From assembly GCA_964551985.1 (NCBI GenBank), contig CAZKFG010000007.1, forward strand, positions 1 to 48,496: a stretch of DNA of 48,496 nt, read 5' to 3'. A model generated the notes under the pieces. The model did not search any database and had not been told where the DNA came from. It was given only the letters and a program-made list of their open reading frames with translations. Shown one piece after another: positions 1 to 6,896 of this stretch. Source of the stretch: CAZKFG01 sp964551985. Lineage in GTDB: Bacteria > Bacillota > Negativicutes > Acidaminococcales > JAISLQ01. Numbering within the stretch: position 1 is the stretch's first letter; each line of letters starts with the position of its first letter. Both the position numbers and the translations under genes were made by a program.

Positions 1-65
1 CAGCTTGGTAGAGCGCTACCTTGGGGTGGTAGAGGTCGTGGGTTCAAATCCCGCCGCTCCGACCA
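1..65 (+). tRNA. tRNA-Pro (anticodon GGG), 5' end cut off by the window
   Basis: The sequence starts at about tRNA position 13. It contains the D-loop GGTA, an anticodon stem CTACC/GGTAG enclosing the 7-base loop TTGGGGT (anticodon GGG at 34-36), a variable loop, a T arm GTGGG-TTCAAAT-CCCGC, the 3' acceptor strand CGCTCCG, discriminator A and an encoded CCA at 63-65. About 12 bases of the 5' end lie outside the window, so the acceptor and D stems cannot be checked fully. The anticodon is read directly from the fold. Confidence 0.93.
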
Positions 66-111
66 GGTTTGTACAAAAAAATTTTAAAGTATAAACACAT
101 TGAGGTTGTAA

Positions 112-420
112 ATGGCTATTATTGACTTAAAAGATATTGAGTATCTTGATATTGGAATAAATAAAAAAACTGTCTTTGATAATGAACAAAGTTCTCTAAC
201 ACTATTGGCATTTAAAAAAGATGCCCAAAGAAGCCTTCATATTGATAAGGCTGATGAAGTAGCACAAATTATAGAAGGTGAGGCAATTATAACAATAGGC
301 ACAACTAAACATCATTTAAAAGAAGGACAAATGATAGTTATGCCAATGGAAACTGCTCATGGACTATATGCTTTGACTGATGTTAAGATGCTTCTTTTGC
401 GACCTAAACATATTCATTAA
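112..420 (+). CDS. small single-domain cupin protein
   Basis: This 102-residue protein is made almost entirely of one cupin barrel. The first cupin motif covers about residues 42-56 (a His, then Glu-Val-Ala and Ile-Glu-Gly-Glu). The second is GQMIVMPMETAHGL near residues 72-85, with the Pro and the terminal metal-binding His. Cupins of this size bind a metal or small ligand in the cytoplasm. Nothing in the sequence fixes a substrate. The ATG follows a TGAGGTTG ribosome binding site. It lies 46 bases behind a tRNA gene and ends at a strong terminator, so it may be transcribed together with the tRNA. Specific function unknown. Confidence 0.8.
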   Translation: MAIIDLKDIEYLDIGINKKTVFDNEQSSLTLLAFKKDAQRSLHIDKADEVAQIIEGEAIITIGTTKHHLKEGQMIVMPMETAHGLYALTDVKMLLLRPKHIH

Positions 421-441
421 ATATATAAATTGTAAAAATAT

Positions 442-470
442 AAAAAAGGCGATTAAAATCGCCTTTTTTT
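442..470. terminator. bidirectional rho-independent terminator
   Basis: The stem GGCGAT/ATCGCC (448-453 with 458-463) has a TAAA loop and is flanked by an A run and a T run, so it can work on both strands. It ends the cupin gene on the plus strand and the convergent Cys-rich gene on the minus strand. Confidence 0.88.
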
Positions 471-482
471 GTTTACACTATT

Positions 483-695
483 CTATTTAGTAAAACGCTT
501 TTTTAGCTTTTCATAATAGTTTTTAACAGATTTATCTCCATCATTATCTAAAAATAAGCAAAATGGAATACTATCAGTATTCTTATGTTTCAGTACACAA
601 GCGCAACATTTTCCATTATTAGGACAAGTTTTTTTAGGGCAGGCGCATTCTTTTACATTAGGGCAGAAATGCATTTCCGTTTTTCCTGCTTTCAT
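483..695 (-). CDS. small cysteine-rich protein (DUF6485-like)
   Basis: This 70-residue protein has eight cysteines in its first half (CPN, CAC, CP, CC, CxxC) followed by PFCLF. That spacing resembles the small Cys-rich DUF6485-type family (CPN...C.C...C...G.CC.C...H...PFC.F); the family name is from memory and uncertain. It probably binds a metal such as zinc or iron. Its ATG overlaps the stop of the thioredoxin-like gene by four bases (ATGA), so the two are translationally coupled. Its place at the end of a thiol/metal-style cluster led by ArsR fits a redox or metal role, but the reaction is not known. Confidence 0.72.
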   Translation of the reverse strand: MKAGKTEMHFCPNVKECACPKKTCPNNGKCCACVLKHKNTDSIPFCLFLDNDGDKSVKNYYEKLKKRFTK

Positions 696-1039
696 TTAAC
701 TATTCCTGATTTTTCAATAAGTTTTTTTACATCTTGCACTGATAATAATTTGCCATAAGATACAACTTTGGAATTTATCACTAAAGCAGGTGTTTGCATA
801 ACGCCATATTTAGCGATTTCTACATCATTACCAATATTTAAAACTTGATCGTCAAATCCCAATTGTGCAACAGCGGTTTTGGTATTTTCAAAAGTATCAG
901 AGCTTTTTTGACAACAAGCGCCAAGAACAATAAAGCGAGCATTTTCTACATCGCTAATGCCGCAGCTACCACCGCAAGAACAAGTAGTTTTTAATTCTTT
1001 TTCTGATTCGTCTTTTTTACCAAAGTTAAAAAATCCCAC
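692..1039 (-). CDS. thioredoxin-like redox protein, permease-associated type
   Basis: This 115-residue protein has a short Cys-rich head (CSCGGSCG near residues 20-27) followed by a small thioredoxin fold of the Thioredoxin_3 / redox-active disulfide protein 2 type. The fold shows VLGACCQKS, a central strand-helix, MQTPALVIN with the cis-Pro loop, and VVSYGK. Relatives usually have G-x-G-C-x-x-C; here it is C-C-x-x-S, so the second active-site Cys is a Ser and an extra Cys sits in front. The start is GTG behind GGAGG. Such proteins are often found beside ArsP-type permeases and ArsR regulators, as here. The substrate is unknown. Confidence 0.8.
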   Translation of the reverse strand: MGFFNFGKKDESEKELKTTCSCGGSCGISDVENARFIVLGACCQKSSDTFENTKTAVAQLGFDDQVLNIGNDVEIAKYGVMQTPALVINSKVVSYGKLLSVQDVKKLIEKSGIVK

Positions 1040-1055
1040 AATTTAACCTCCATTT

Positions 1056-2063
1056 TCATTTATTTATTTCGATTTTTAAATCTCCATCTTTTATAATACT
1101 TTGTTTGCGTAAGGTTATATATATCAAAAATGTTATTATTGCTGGTGCTACAAAGTGTAAAAGTAAAATATAAAAAAGTAAAATAGGCATAGATGTATCA
1201 GACATTGCAGCTAAAGTTCCAAATTGACCTACAAGACCAGATGTACCCATGCCAGCACCTGCAGGTATGTTTTGCATTTTAAAGACAAAGGTGGAAATAG
1301 GTCCTAGAATTGCTGATGTAATAATGGTTGGTAGCCATAAAATTGGTTTTTTTAATATGTTGGAAAATTGGAGCATTGATGTACCAAAACTTACACTAAG
1401 CAATCCGCCTATACCGTTATCCTTTATGCTCATAACGCCAAAACCAATCATTTGTGCACAGCAACCAACACACGCCGCGCCCGCTGCAAGACCTTTTAAA
1501 TTTAACATAATACATAAAGCAGCGCTGCTAATAGGGGCGGTAAGTGCCATTCCTACAACAACTGCTATAATAATTCCCATAGGTATTGGAGACATTTGCG
1601 TTGCAATATTTATAAAGTTACCCAAAAAATGCATAAATGCCTGTATATGAGGTCCAATAAAAGTAGCAACAAAGCCACCTGAAATAATAGCAGTAAGTGG
1701 TATAATCAAAATGTCCAGTTTGGTGCGACCTGCTATGATGCTGGATATTTCTGCACCAACTATAGAAGATATAAATGCTCCAACAGGACCACCGAAAGTA
1801 TATCCAATTGCACCAACTGCACTACAAGAAAAAAGTGACAATGCTTTTGCGCCAAGACCCCAAGCTACTGCTGTACCAATTGCTGCGCCTACGGTTTCTG
1901 GTTTTTGAGCAATTTCTGCAAATGGCAGAAGAAAGCTCAAAAAAGAGACGCGAGCAATTTGTTTTAAAATTAAGCCAATAATCAAAGATGAAAAAAGCCC
2001 TAAAGCCATAGCACTCATAGCTTTTACAAAATAGCGCTCACCAAATTTTTTGAAAAAATTCAC
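1056..2063 (-). CDS. PTS_EIIC_2 / PfoR-type integral membrane protein
   Basis: This 335-residue protein is strongly hydrophobic, with about eight to ten membrane segments and Gly/Ala-rich loops (FGGPVGAFISS, GMGTSGLVGQFG). It matches the PTS EIIC-like family that includes PfoR of Clostridium perfringens. No EIIA or EIIB gene is nearby and no phosphorylation Cys/His domain is fused, so sugar transport by a classical PTS is not shown. The start is GTG behind GGAGAT. It lies between the ArsP-like permease gene (118-base gap with a possible promoter) and the thioredoxin-like gene (16-base gap). Family assignment is good; substrate and role are unknown. Confidence 0.8.
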   Translation of the reverse strand: MNFFKKFGERYFVKAMSAMALGLFSSLIIGLILKQIARVSFLSFLLPFAEIAQKPETVGAAIGTAVAWGLGAKALSLFSCSAVGAIGYTFGGPVGAFISSIVGAEISSIIAGRTKLDILIIPLTAIISGGFVATFIGPHIQAFMHFLGNFINIATQMSPIPMGIIIAVVVGMALTAPISSAALCIMLNLKGLAAGAACVGCCAQMIGFGVMSIKDNGIGGLLSVSFGTSMLQFSNILKKPILWLPTIITSAILGPISTFVFKMQNIPAGAGMGTSGLVGQFGTLAAMSDTSMPILLFYILLLHFVAPAIITFLIYITLRKQSIIKDGDLKIEINK

Positions 2064-2075
2064 TTATCAGATCTC

Positions 2076-2151
2076 CTTGCATAAATAAAAAATTAAATGA
2101 TTTTTAAAACAGTATTTAATAGATATTTATTATAACATTATTTTATGCAAG
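2076..2151 (-). promoter_or_regulatory. possible promoter for the PTS-IIC-like gene, bracketed by a 10-bp inverted repeat
   Basis: The minus strand reads TGTTATAAT at 2137-2129, an extended -10 element; no good -35 is visible. CTTGCATAAA (2076-2085) and TTTATGCAAG (2142-2151) are perfect inverted copies 56 bases apart, one on each side of it. This suggests the gene can be transcribed apart from arsR-permease. The repeat could be an operator or chance AT-rich symmetry. Confidence 0.4.
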
Positions 2152-2181
2152 AATGCTATTTGAAAAATTTAATTTAACATA

Positions 2182-3177
2182 TCATGTAAAAACAAAGTTA
2201 AATGTATAACCAATGATTATAATCCCCAAGGATACAATACTTACAAATATAACAAGTAATGGTGGTTTAACAGCCTTTCTGAGCATAATTATTGAAGGAA
2301 GTGATAGAGCTGTTACTGCCATCATAAAGCTTAAAATTGTACCTGTGCCAACGCCTTTTGCAAATAAAGCTTCGGCAATTGGGATTGTACCGAAAATATC
2401 TGCATACATTGGAATACCAACAAGCGTAGCTAGTAGCACAGAAAACGGATTGTTATCACCTAAAATACTTTGTATTATTTCTTGCGGAATCCAGTTGTGA
2501 ATTAATGCTCCAATACCAACACCAACAATAACATACCAAAACACTTTTTTTACTGTTGCAAAAGTTTGTTCTTTGGCATACAAAAGACGATCTTCTTGGC
2601 TAAGTTCAGTAATTTCAATACTTACACTTCCGGCTTGTTTTATATATTGCTCCACATATTTTTCTAGTCTCATTTTATCAATGATTGTGCCACCAATAAC
2701 GGCAAGAATAATTCCCACAACTACATATGTAGCAGCAATTTTAGCACCAAATACGCTGACTAAAAGAATAAATGCTCCTAAATCGACAAGAGGCGACGAT
2801 ATTAAAAAGCTAAAGGTTACACCAACAGGTAAACCTGCATTTGTAAAACCAATAAACAGTGGAATGGAAGAACAAGAGCAAAATGGTGTTACAGTACCTA
2901 GTAAAGCTCCCATTAAATTTGCAAAAATTCCTTTGTATCCACCCAAAATCTGTTTTGTTCTCTCTGGTGGAAAGTAACTTTGAATATAAGATATTATAAA
3001 GATAAGTACAGATAATAACCATATAATTTTAAGTGTGTCATAAATGAAAAACTGAAAACTTGCACCTATTTTACTTGTTATATCTATGCCAAAGGATAAT
3101 AAAATATCACCGACTAATTTGTTTAGCCATTGCATGCCTAAAATTTGTGTGCTAAAAAAATCCCATATCATTTGCAT
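2182..3177 (-). CDS. ArsP-like permease (DUF318 family)
   Basis: This protein of about 331 residues has eight membrane segments in two halves. The conserved TPFCSCSSIPLFIGF stretch (near residue 100) is the hallmark of the ArsP/DUF318 permease family (PF03773), together with SSPLVDLGA and the second-half GIPMYADIFGTIPIAEAL. Known members export trivalent organoarsenicals or handle copper and zinc; the Cys pair in TPFCSCSS is the presumed metal site. The ATG at 3177 is preferred over an in-frame TTG at 3183, because GAGGTTGA is better spaced from it. The gene overlaps the end of arsR, so it should be controlled by that repressor. Export of a thiol-reactive metal or metalloid is inferred. Confidence 0.87.
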   Translation of the reverse strand: MQMIWDFFSTQILGMQWLNKLVGDILLSFGIDITSKIGASFQFFIYDTLKIIWLLSVLIFIISYIQSYFPPERTKQILGGYKGIFANLMGALLGTVTPFCSCSSIPLFIGFTNAGLPVGVTFSFLISSPLVDLGAFILLVSVFGAKIAATYVVVGIILAVIGGTIIDKMRLEKYVEQYIKQAGSVSIEITELSQEDRLLYAKEQTFATVKKVFWYVIVGVGIGALIHNWIPQEIIQSILGDNNPFSVLLATLVGIPMYADIFGTIPIAEALFAKGVGTGTILSFMMAVTALSLPSIIMLRKAVKPPLLVIFVSIVSLGIIIIGYTFNFVFT

Positions 3178-3482
3178 TGGCAATCAACCTCGCAATCACA
3201 GTTTATAGATTTTTCTAATATTTTTATTAGTAGCGCTGTTGCTGTTTGTGTTCCTTGTTCACTGATAGAATAGTGTGTCCATTTACCTTCTTTTCTGGAT
3301 TTAACAACACTACTATCAACAAGTATTTTCATATGGTGAGATAGGGTAGGTTGAGTTATTTTTAGTTTTTCTAAAAGCACGCAAGCGCATTTTTCACCAC
3401 TTTGTAGCATTTCTAATATCTGTAGCCTGTTTTCATCACAAAAAGCTTTGAAAATTTTGGCATTATTTTCATATTTGTTCAT
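3168..3482 (-). CDS. ArsR/SmtB-family metal-sensing repressor
   Basis: This 104-residue winged-helix protein of the ArsR/SmtB family has its recognition helix around TQPTLSHHMKIL (43-54) and a wing near RKEGKWTHYSIS. The metal-site motif CAC (C32, C34) lies at the ELCxCDL position typical of the alpha-3 site. A second cluster of four cysteines (95, 97, 101, 103) ends the chain and could bind metal too. Members are dimers that leave DNA when metal or metalloid binds. It is the first gene of a minus-strand unit and directly overlaps the permease gene. A perfect inverted repeat lies over its own promoter. Confidence 0.93.
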   Translation of the reverse strand: MNKYENNAKIFKAFCDENRLQILEMLQSGEKCACVLLEKLKITQPTLSHHMKILVDSSVVKSRKEGKWTHYSISEQGTQTATALLIKILEKSINCDCEVDCQCK

Positions 3483-3500
3483 AGTTTACCTCATATAGAA

Positions 3501-3543
3501 ATTTATCTATCTACAATATATAAAACATATAGATAAATGTCAA
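3501..3543 (-). promoter_or_regulatory. arsR promoter with overlapping operator
   Basis: On the minus strand TTGACA (3543-3538), a 17-base spacer and TATATT (3520-3515) form a near-consensus sigma-A promoter 33 bases upstream of the arsR ATG. ATTTATCTAT (3501-3510) and ATAGATAAAT (3529-3538) are perfect inverted copies separated by 18 bases. One arm covers the -35/spacer edge and the other covers the start-site region, as expected for an ArsR-type operator that blocks polymerase. Confidence 0.85.
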
Positions 3544-3559
3544 TGTGTTTTTGTAATAT

Positions 3560-3589
3560 AAAACCGCTTATTTAATTATAAGCGGTTTT
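3560..3589 (-). terminator. terminator after the FAH-family gene
   Basis: The stem AAAACCGCTTAT/ATAAGCGGTTTT (3560-3571 with 3578-3589) has a six-base loop and lies directly behind the stop of the minus-strand hydrolase gene. The arm ends in T residues when read on the minus strand. Confidence 0.85.
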
Positions 3590-3597
3590 AATTTGTT

Positions 3598-4503
3598 CTA
3601 CTTTTCGATCGTATTTATTAATTTACCAATTTTTTCTATTTCGCAAACCATTTGATCACCGTGATTCATTAGTTTTGGCGGTTCAAAACCAACACCGACG
3701 CCTGATGGTGTTCCTGTAGCAATTATATCGCCAGGTTCTAATGTCATAACTGATGAGATTGTATTAATTAGGGTAGGAATATCAAATACCATTAATTTCG
3801 TGTTAGAGTTTTGTCTAAGTTCGCCATTTATACTACATTTTATTTCCAAATCATGTGGGTTACCAATTTCTTTTTTGTCAACAATCCAAGGTCCCATTGG
3901 TGCAAAGGTGTCTAGTCCTTTGCCCATTATCCATTGAGCATGTTCTTTTTGCAAATCTCTAGCTGATACGTCATTTAAGATTGTATAACCAAATACATAG
4001 TCATATGCTTGCTCTTTTGGAATATTAAATCCTTTTTTGCCTATTACTACAGCAAGTTCTACTTCATAATCCAATTTGCTTGTTGCGTGTTTATGGTTTT
4101 TAACTATTGCGTTTGGTCCAACAATACTTGTTGGTGGTTTGCTAAATATTACTGGTACTTTTGGTACAGCTACGTTTACGTCTTTAGTTTTTTCAAATTC
4201 TAGGGCATGTTCAACATAGTTTTTGCCTACACAAAAAATATTTTTTCTTGTACGTGGTATTGGTGCAAGTAGCATTACTTGTTCTAATGGAATTGCAATG
4301 CTGCAATCACATTTATAAACAATTTTCTCACAAATAGCTAAAGCTTTGACACCCATATCAAGAAAATCTAACATAGTATTTGGCAATTCATTTGTACCAA
4401 GATACTTTTTTTCAGCCTCTTGTATTGGTAATATTTTGTCATTGTCTGAACTTACGATACAAATTCCTGTTTTTCCATTGAGTTCATAGGTTGCAAATTT
4501 CAT
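3598..4503 (-). CDS. fumarylacetoacetate hydrolase (FAH) family protein
   Basis: This 301-residue protein has the C-terminal FAH fold. Metal ligands are visible in DYEVELAVVIG (E147, E149) and LNDVSARD (D178); the catalytic-His loop is CVGKNYVEHALE (H99); and the family signature TGTPSGVGVG lies near residue 265. Members cleave carbon-carbon bonds or decarboxylate 2-oxo acids (acylpyruvate hydrolase, oxaloacetate decarboxylase, 2-hydroxyhepta-diene-dioate isomerase). It is last in an operon behind an anion transporter and a FadR-type regulator, which fits catabolism of an imported di- or oxo-acid. The exact substrate cannot be read from sequence. The ATG has GGAGA upstream. Confidence 0.9.
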   Translation of the reverse strand: MKFATYELNGKTGICIVSSDNDKILPIQEAEKKYLGTNELPNTMLDFLDMGVKALAICEKIVYKCDCSIAIPLEQVMLLAPIPRTRKNIFCVGKNYVEHALEFEKTKDVNVAVPKVPVIFSKPPTSIVGPNAIVKNHKHATSKLDYEVELAVVIGKKGFNIPKEQAYDYVFGYTILNDVSARDLQKEHAQWIMGKGLDTFAPMGPWIVDKKEIGNPHDLEIKCSINGELRQNSNTKLMVFDIPTLINTISSVMTLEPGDIIATGTPSGVGVGFEPPKLMNHGDQMVCEIEKIGKLINTIEK

Positions 4504-4533
4504 TTTTATTCTCCTTTATATTTAATAATATTT

Positions 4534-5937
4534 TTACCACAGTCCGATAAATTTCCACCAAGGTAGACCTACACCAAGCAAAACAGTAATGTGCAGTAAA
4601 GACATGAAAAAGCCTATTTTCCACCATGTTTTTACATCTGTATATCCAGCGCCAAAAAATATTGGTGATGGTCCGGAAGCATATTGAGTTAAGCAACCGC
4701 AAAGGCTTGACATCATACCAAGAGATATAACTGTTATCGGTACAGGAGCGCCGGCAGCTATTGCAACCGCAGCAAGGGCAGGGAAGAAAGCTGTTACGTG
4801 AGCACTAAGTCCTGCAAATGCGTACTGAGTATACATGTGAATTATAAGTACAAGCATTAGAACAGTAGTCCACTCATAACCTGTAAGTGATGCGCTAATT
4901 AGTTTAGAGAACCATCCAATAAAACCTAGTGAATTTAAAAATCCGGCAAGAGCAATAATGCTTCCCATCCAAACAAGAGTATCCCATGCAGTTTTTTCTG
5001 TTATTACGTCTTCCCATGTGAGTACTTGAGTAAGTAACATTATACTTATACCAAGCATACCAACTATTGTAGCGTCAACTTTTGTCCATTGTGATGTTGC
5101 CCAAAGTGCCAAAGCAAGTATGAATGTTCCTGAAAGTATTTTTTCAGATTGTTTCATAGGTCCCATTTTTTCTAATTCTTTTTGAGCAATTTCTTTAGCC
5201 GCTGGAGTTTCTTTAATTTCCGGTGAATAAAATTTATATAATATCATTGGTGTTATTAAAAATAATACCATACTAGGTACTATTGCTGCTTTAAACCATA
5301 GCATCCAATCGATGTTATAATTTAATACTTTAGCAGCTAGCGCAGCAACCAATACGTTACCAGCTTGAGCAGTTAAAAACACTGTCGATGTTACCATGCT
5401 AACATGTGTTACCGATTGGATTAAAAATGCACCCATTTTTTTGCTAGTTTCGCCAGGATATGAACCAAAAGCTTCGGCAACACTTTTGCCTATGGGGAAT
5501 ATTACGCCACCACTTCTGGCAGTTACAGATGGCGTGGCAGGGGAAATGATTAAATCGCTTATCGCAAGAGCATAGGCGATATTAAGTGTCTTGTGTCCTA
5601 TAGTTTCCATAATTTTATAAGCTATTCTGCGACCAAGACCTGTTTTGACAAATGCTTTAGAAAATAGTACTGCTGATACAACAAGCCAAATTGTGCCGTT
5701 ACCAAATCCTGATAATACTTGTGCAGGAGTGAGTACTTTTGCTAGTGCAATAAAGGTAAGTGAAGAAAAGCAGACAATACCCATAGAGAAAGGTTGTAAT
5801 ATAAGACCAAGTATTGTAGCAACAAAAAAAGCAAATAAATTCCATGCTTGTTGCTTCACGCCAACAGGTGCCGGGATTAGCCAAATGCCAACACCAACGG
5901 CAATTACTATTATACATTTTAATAGTCTTGAGTTCAT
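4534..5937 (-). CDS. DASS-family (SLC13) anion transporter, CitT/YbhI-like
   Basis: This 467-residue membrane protein has about 12 hydrophobic segments. It carries DASS-family features: SPATPSVTARSGGVIFP near residue 135, the hairpin region around residue 175, and TQYASGPSPIFFGAGY near residue 430. Related proteins exchange or import citrate, tartrate, succinate or 2-oxoglutarate across the inner membrane. It starts 11 bases after the regulator gene behind AGGAGG, and 30 bases before the FAH-family gene. The second half has a lysine-rich cytoplasmic loop near residues 240-265. A dicarboxylate or tricarboxylate substrate is likely; which one is unknown. Confidence 0.9.
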   Translation of the reverse strand: MNSRLLKCIIVIAVGVGIWLIPAPVGVKQQAWNLFAFFVATILGLILQPFSMGIVCFSSLTFIALAKVLTPAQVLSGFGNGTIWLVVSAVLFSKAFVKTGLGRRIAYKIMETIGHKTLNIAYALAISDLIISPATPSVTARSGGVIFPIGKSVAEAFGSYPGETSKKMGAFLIQSVTHVSMVTSTVFLTAQAGNVLVAALAAKVLNYNIDWMLWFKAAIVPSMVLFLITPMILYKFYSPEIKETPAAKEIAQKELEKMGPMKQSEKILSGTFILALALWATSQWTKVDATIVGMLGISIMLLTQVLTWEDVITEKTAWDTLVWMGSIIALAGFLNSLGFIGWFSKLISASLTGYEWTTVLMLVLIIHMYTQYAFAGLSAHVTAFFPALAAVAIAAGAPVPITVISLGMMSSLCGCLTQYASGPSPIFFGAGYTDVKTWWKIGFFMSLLHITVLLGVGLPWWKFIGLW

Positions 5938-5948
5938 TTTTATCCCTC

Positions 5949-6647
5949 CTAGTTTTTTAAATCGTGTTCAACACCTGTAATGTGTTGGAGCATAATTTTT
6001 TCTGCAAGTTTGTAGTCTTTATCTTTGATTGCTTGTATTAATAGCATATGTTCAAAATAATAACGCTGTGTGCGTCCTTCGACTAATAGGCTGCGTTCTT
6101 TTAACATTAACCATAATTTTTTTCCCATGTTTGCTATTAAATCACTCATTATCTTGTAATAAACAGGATTGCGAGATATTTTAGCAATAGTAAGGTGTAG
6201 TTGCTTATCAAGTTCTCCAGCGTGTTCTTGATTACTTATAGCCCTTGTCATATTTTGAGCTATTTCGTCAAGTTCTGTAGCATCAGAAGGTTGGTACATT
6301 TTAGCAGCAAGTGCAGCAGTTTCTTTTTCAATAATTTTTCTTGCTTCAATAAGAGCAAAGGGATCGTCTACTTCTTCAGATTCTAGAGCTATTTTATCAA
6401 GATTAATCAGTGCTTCAGGATGAATGAAAGTACCGCTGCCTTTTTTTGCTTCAATTATTTTTGATGCTTCAAGAACACTAAGTGCTTCTCTAATACATTG
6501 ACGACCGACACCAAGTATGCGAGATAGTTCTCGCTCTGATGGTAATTTTTCTTTTGGCTCTAACTTTCCTTTGCGGATTCCATTGACAATTTGTTCGATA
6601 ATTTCTTTGTATGTTCTGACGGATTTTACATCAGAAAAAATATTCAT
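5949..6647 (-). CDS. FadR-subfamily GntR transcription regulator
   Basis: This 232-residue protein has an N-terminal winged helix (LPSERELSRILGVGRQCIREAL, about residues 34-56, then a wing ending GSGTFIH). A C-terminal all-helical FCD ligand domain follows, with the metal-binding pattern (D and His residues around ELDKQLHLTIA and the later EHMLLI and LQHI). FCD regulators respond to carboxylic acids. It heads the operon with the DASS transporter and FAH protein and is presumably their repressor. A TGGTCGTACCA palindrome lies on its own start site. Confidence 0.92.
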   Translation of the reverse strand: MNIFSDVKSVRTYKEIIEQIVNGIRKGKLEPKEKLPSERELSRILGVGRQCIREALSVLEASKIIEAKKGSGTFIHPEALINLDKIALESEEVDDPFALIEARKIIEKETAALAAKMYQPSDATELDEIAQNMTRAISNQEHAGELDKQLHLTIAKISRNPVYYKIMSDLIANMGKKLWLMLKERSLLVEGRTQRYYFEHMLLIQAIKDKDYKLAEKIMLQHITGVEHDLKN

Positions 6648-6683
6648 TTAAAACTCCTTTCTCAGTTTAAATTATTTGCAAAG

Positions 6684-6725
6684 TGGTCGTACCAATATCA
6701 TAAAATATATTTTCATAAAAGTAAA
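6684..6725 (-). promoter_or_regulatory. regulator-operon promoter with FadR-type operator at the start site
   Basis: On the minus strand TTTACT (6725-6720), a 17-base spacer and TATGAT (6702-6697) form a promoter. Immediately downstream, TGGTCGTACCA (6684-6694) matches the FadR-subfamily consensus TNGTNNNACNA and covers the expected transcription start. This is a classic auto-repression layout. The ATG is 36 bases further on. Confidence 0.82.
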
Positions 6726-6791
6726 TAATAAATTGATTATTTATTTAAATTAAGATATTTTATTAGCATATATTGGTTTTATCTCAGCATT

Positions 6792-6806
6792 ATTGGTAGT
6801 ACCAAT
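6792..6806. promoter_or_regulatory. second FadR-type palindromic operator
   Basis: ATTGGT-AGT-ACCAAT is a perfect 6+3+6 palindrome with the same TGGTNGTACCA core as the site at 6684-6694. The centres are 110 bases apart. It lies between the regulator and the divergent zinc-ribbon gene and could allow DNA looping or control of the plus-strand transcript. Confidence 0.75.
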
Positions 6807-6896
6807 TGTTGTTTTGTTATTGTAAAAAATGTTTAGCAGTGTTATGAATTATGTGTTATTATATCTATGAATAATTTTTTAGGAGTTTAGGATATC

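Noticed and set aside
1249..1908. Plus-strand open frames opposite the PTS-IIC-like gene
   Set aside because: They are antisense shadows: no ribosome binding site, low-complexity Ile/Pro/Ala content, and the minus-strand frame has a clear family match.
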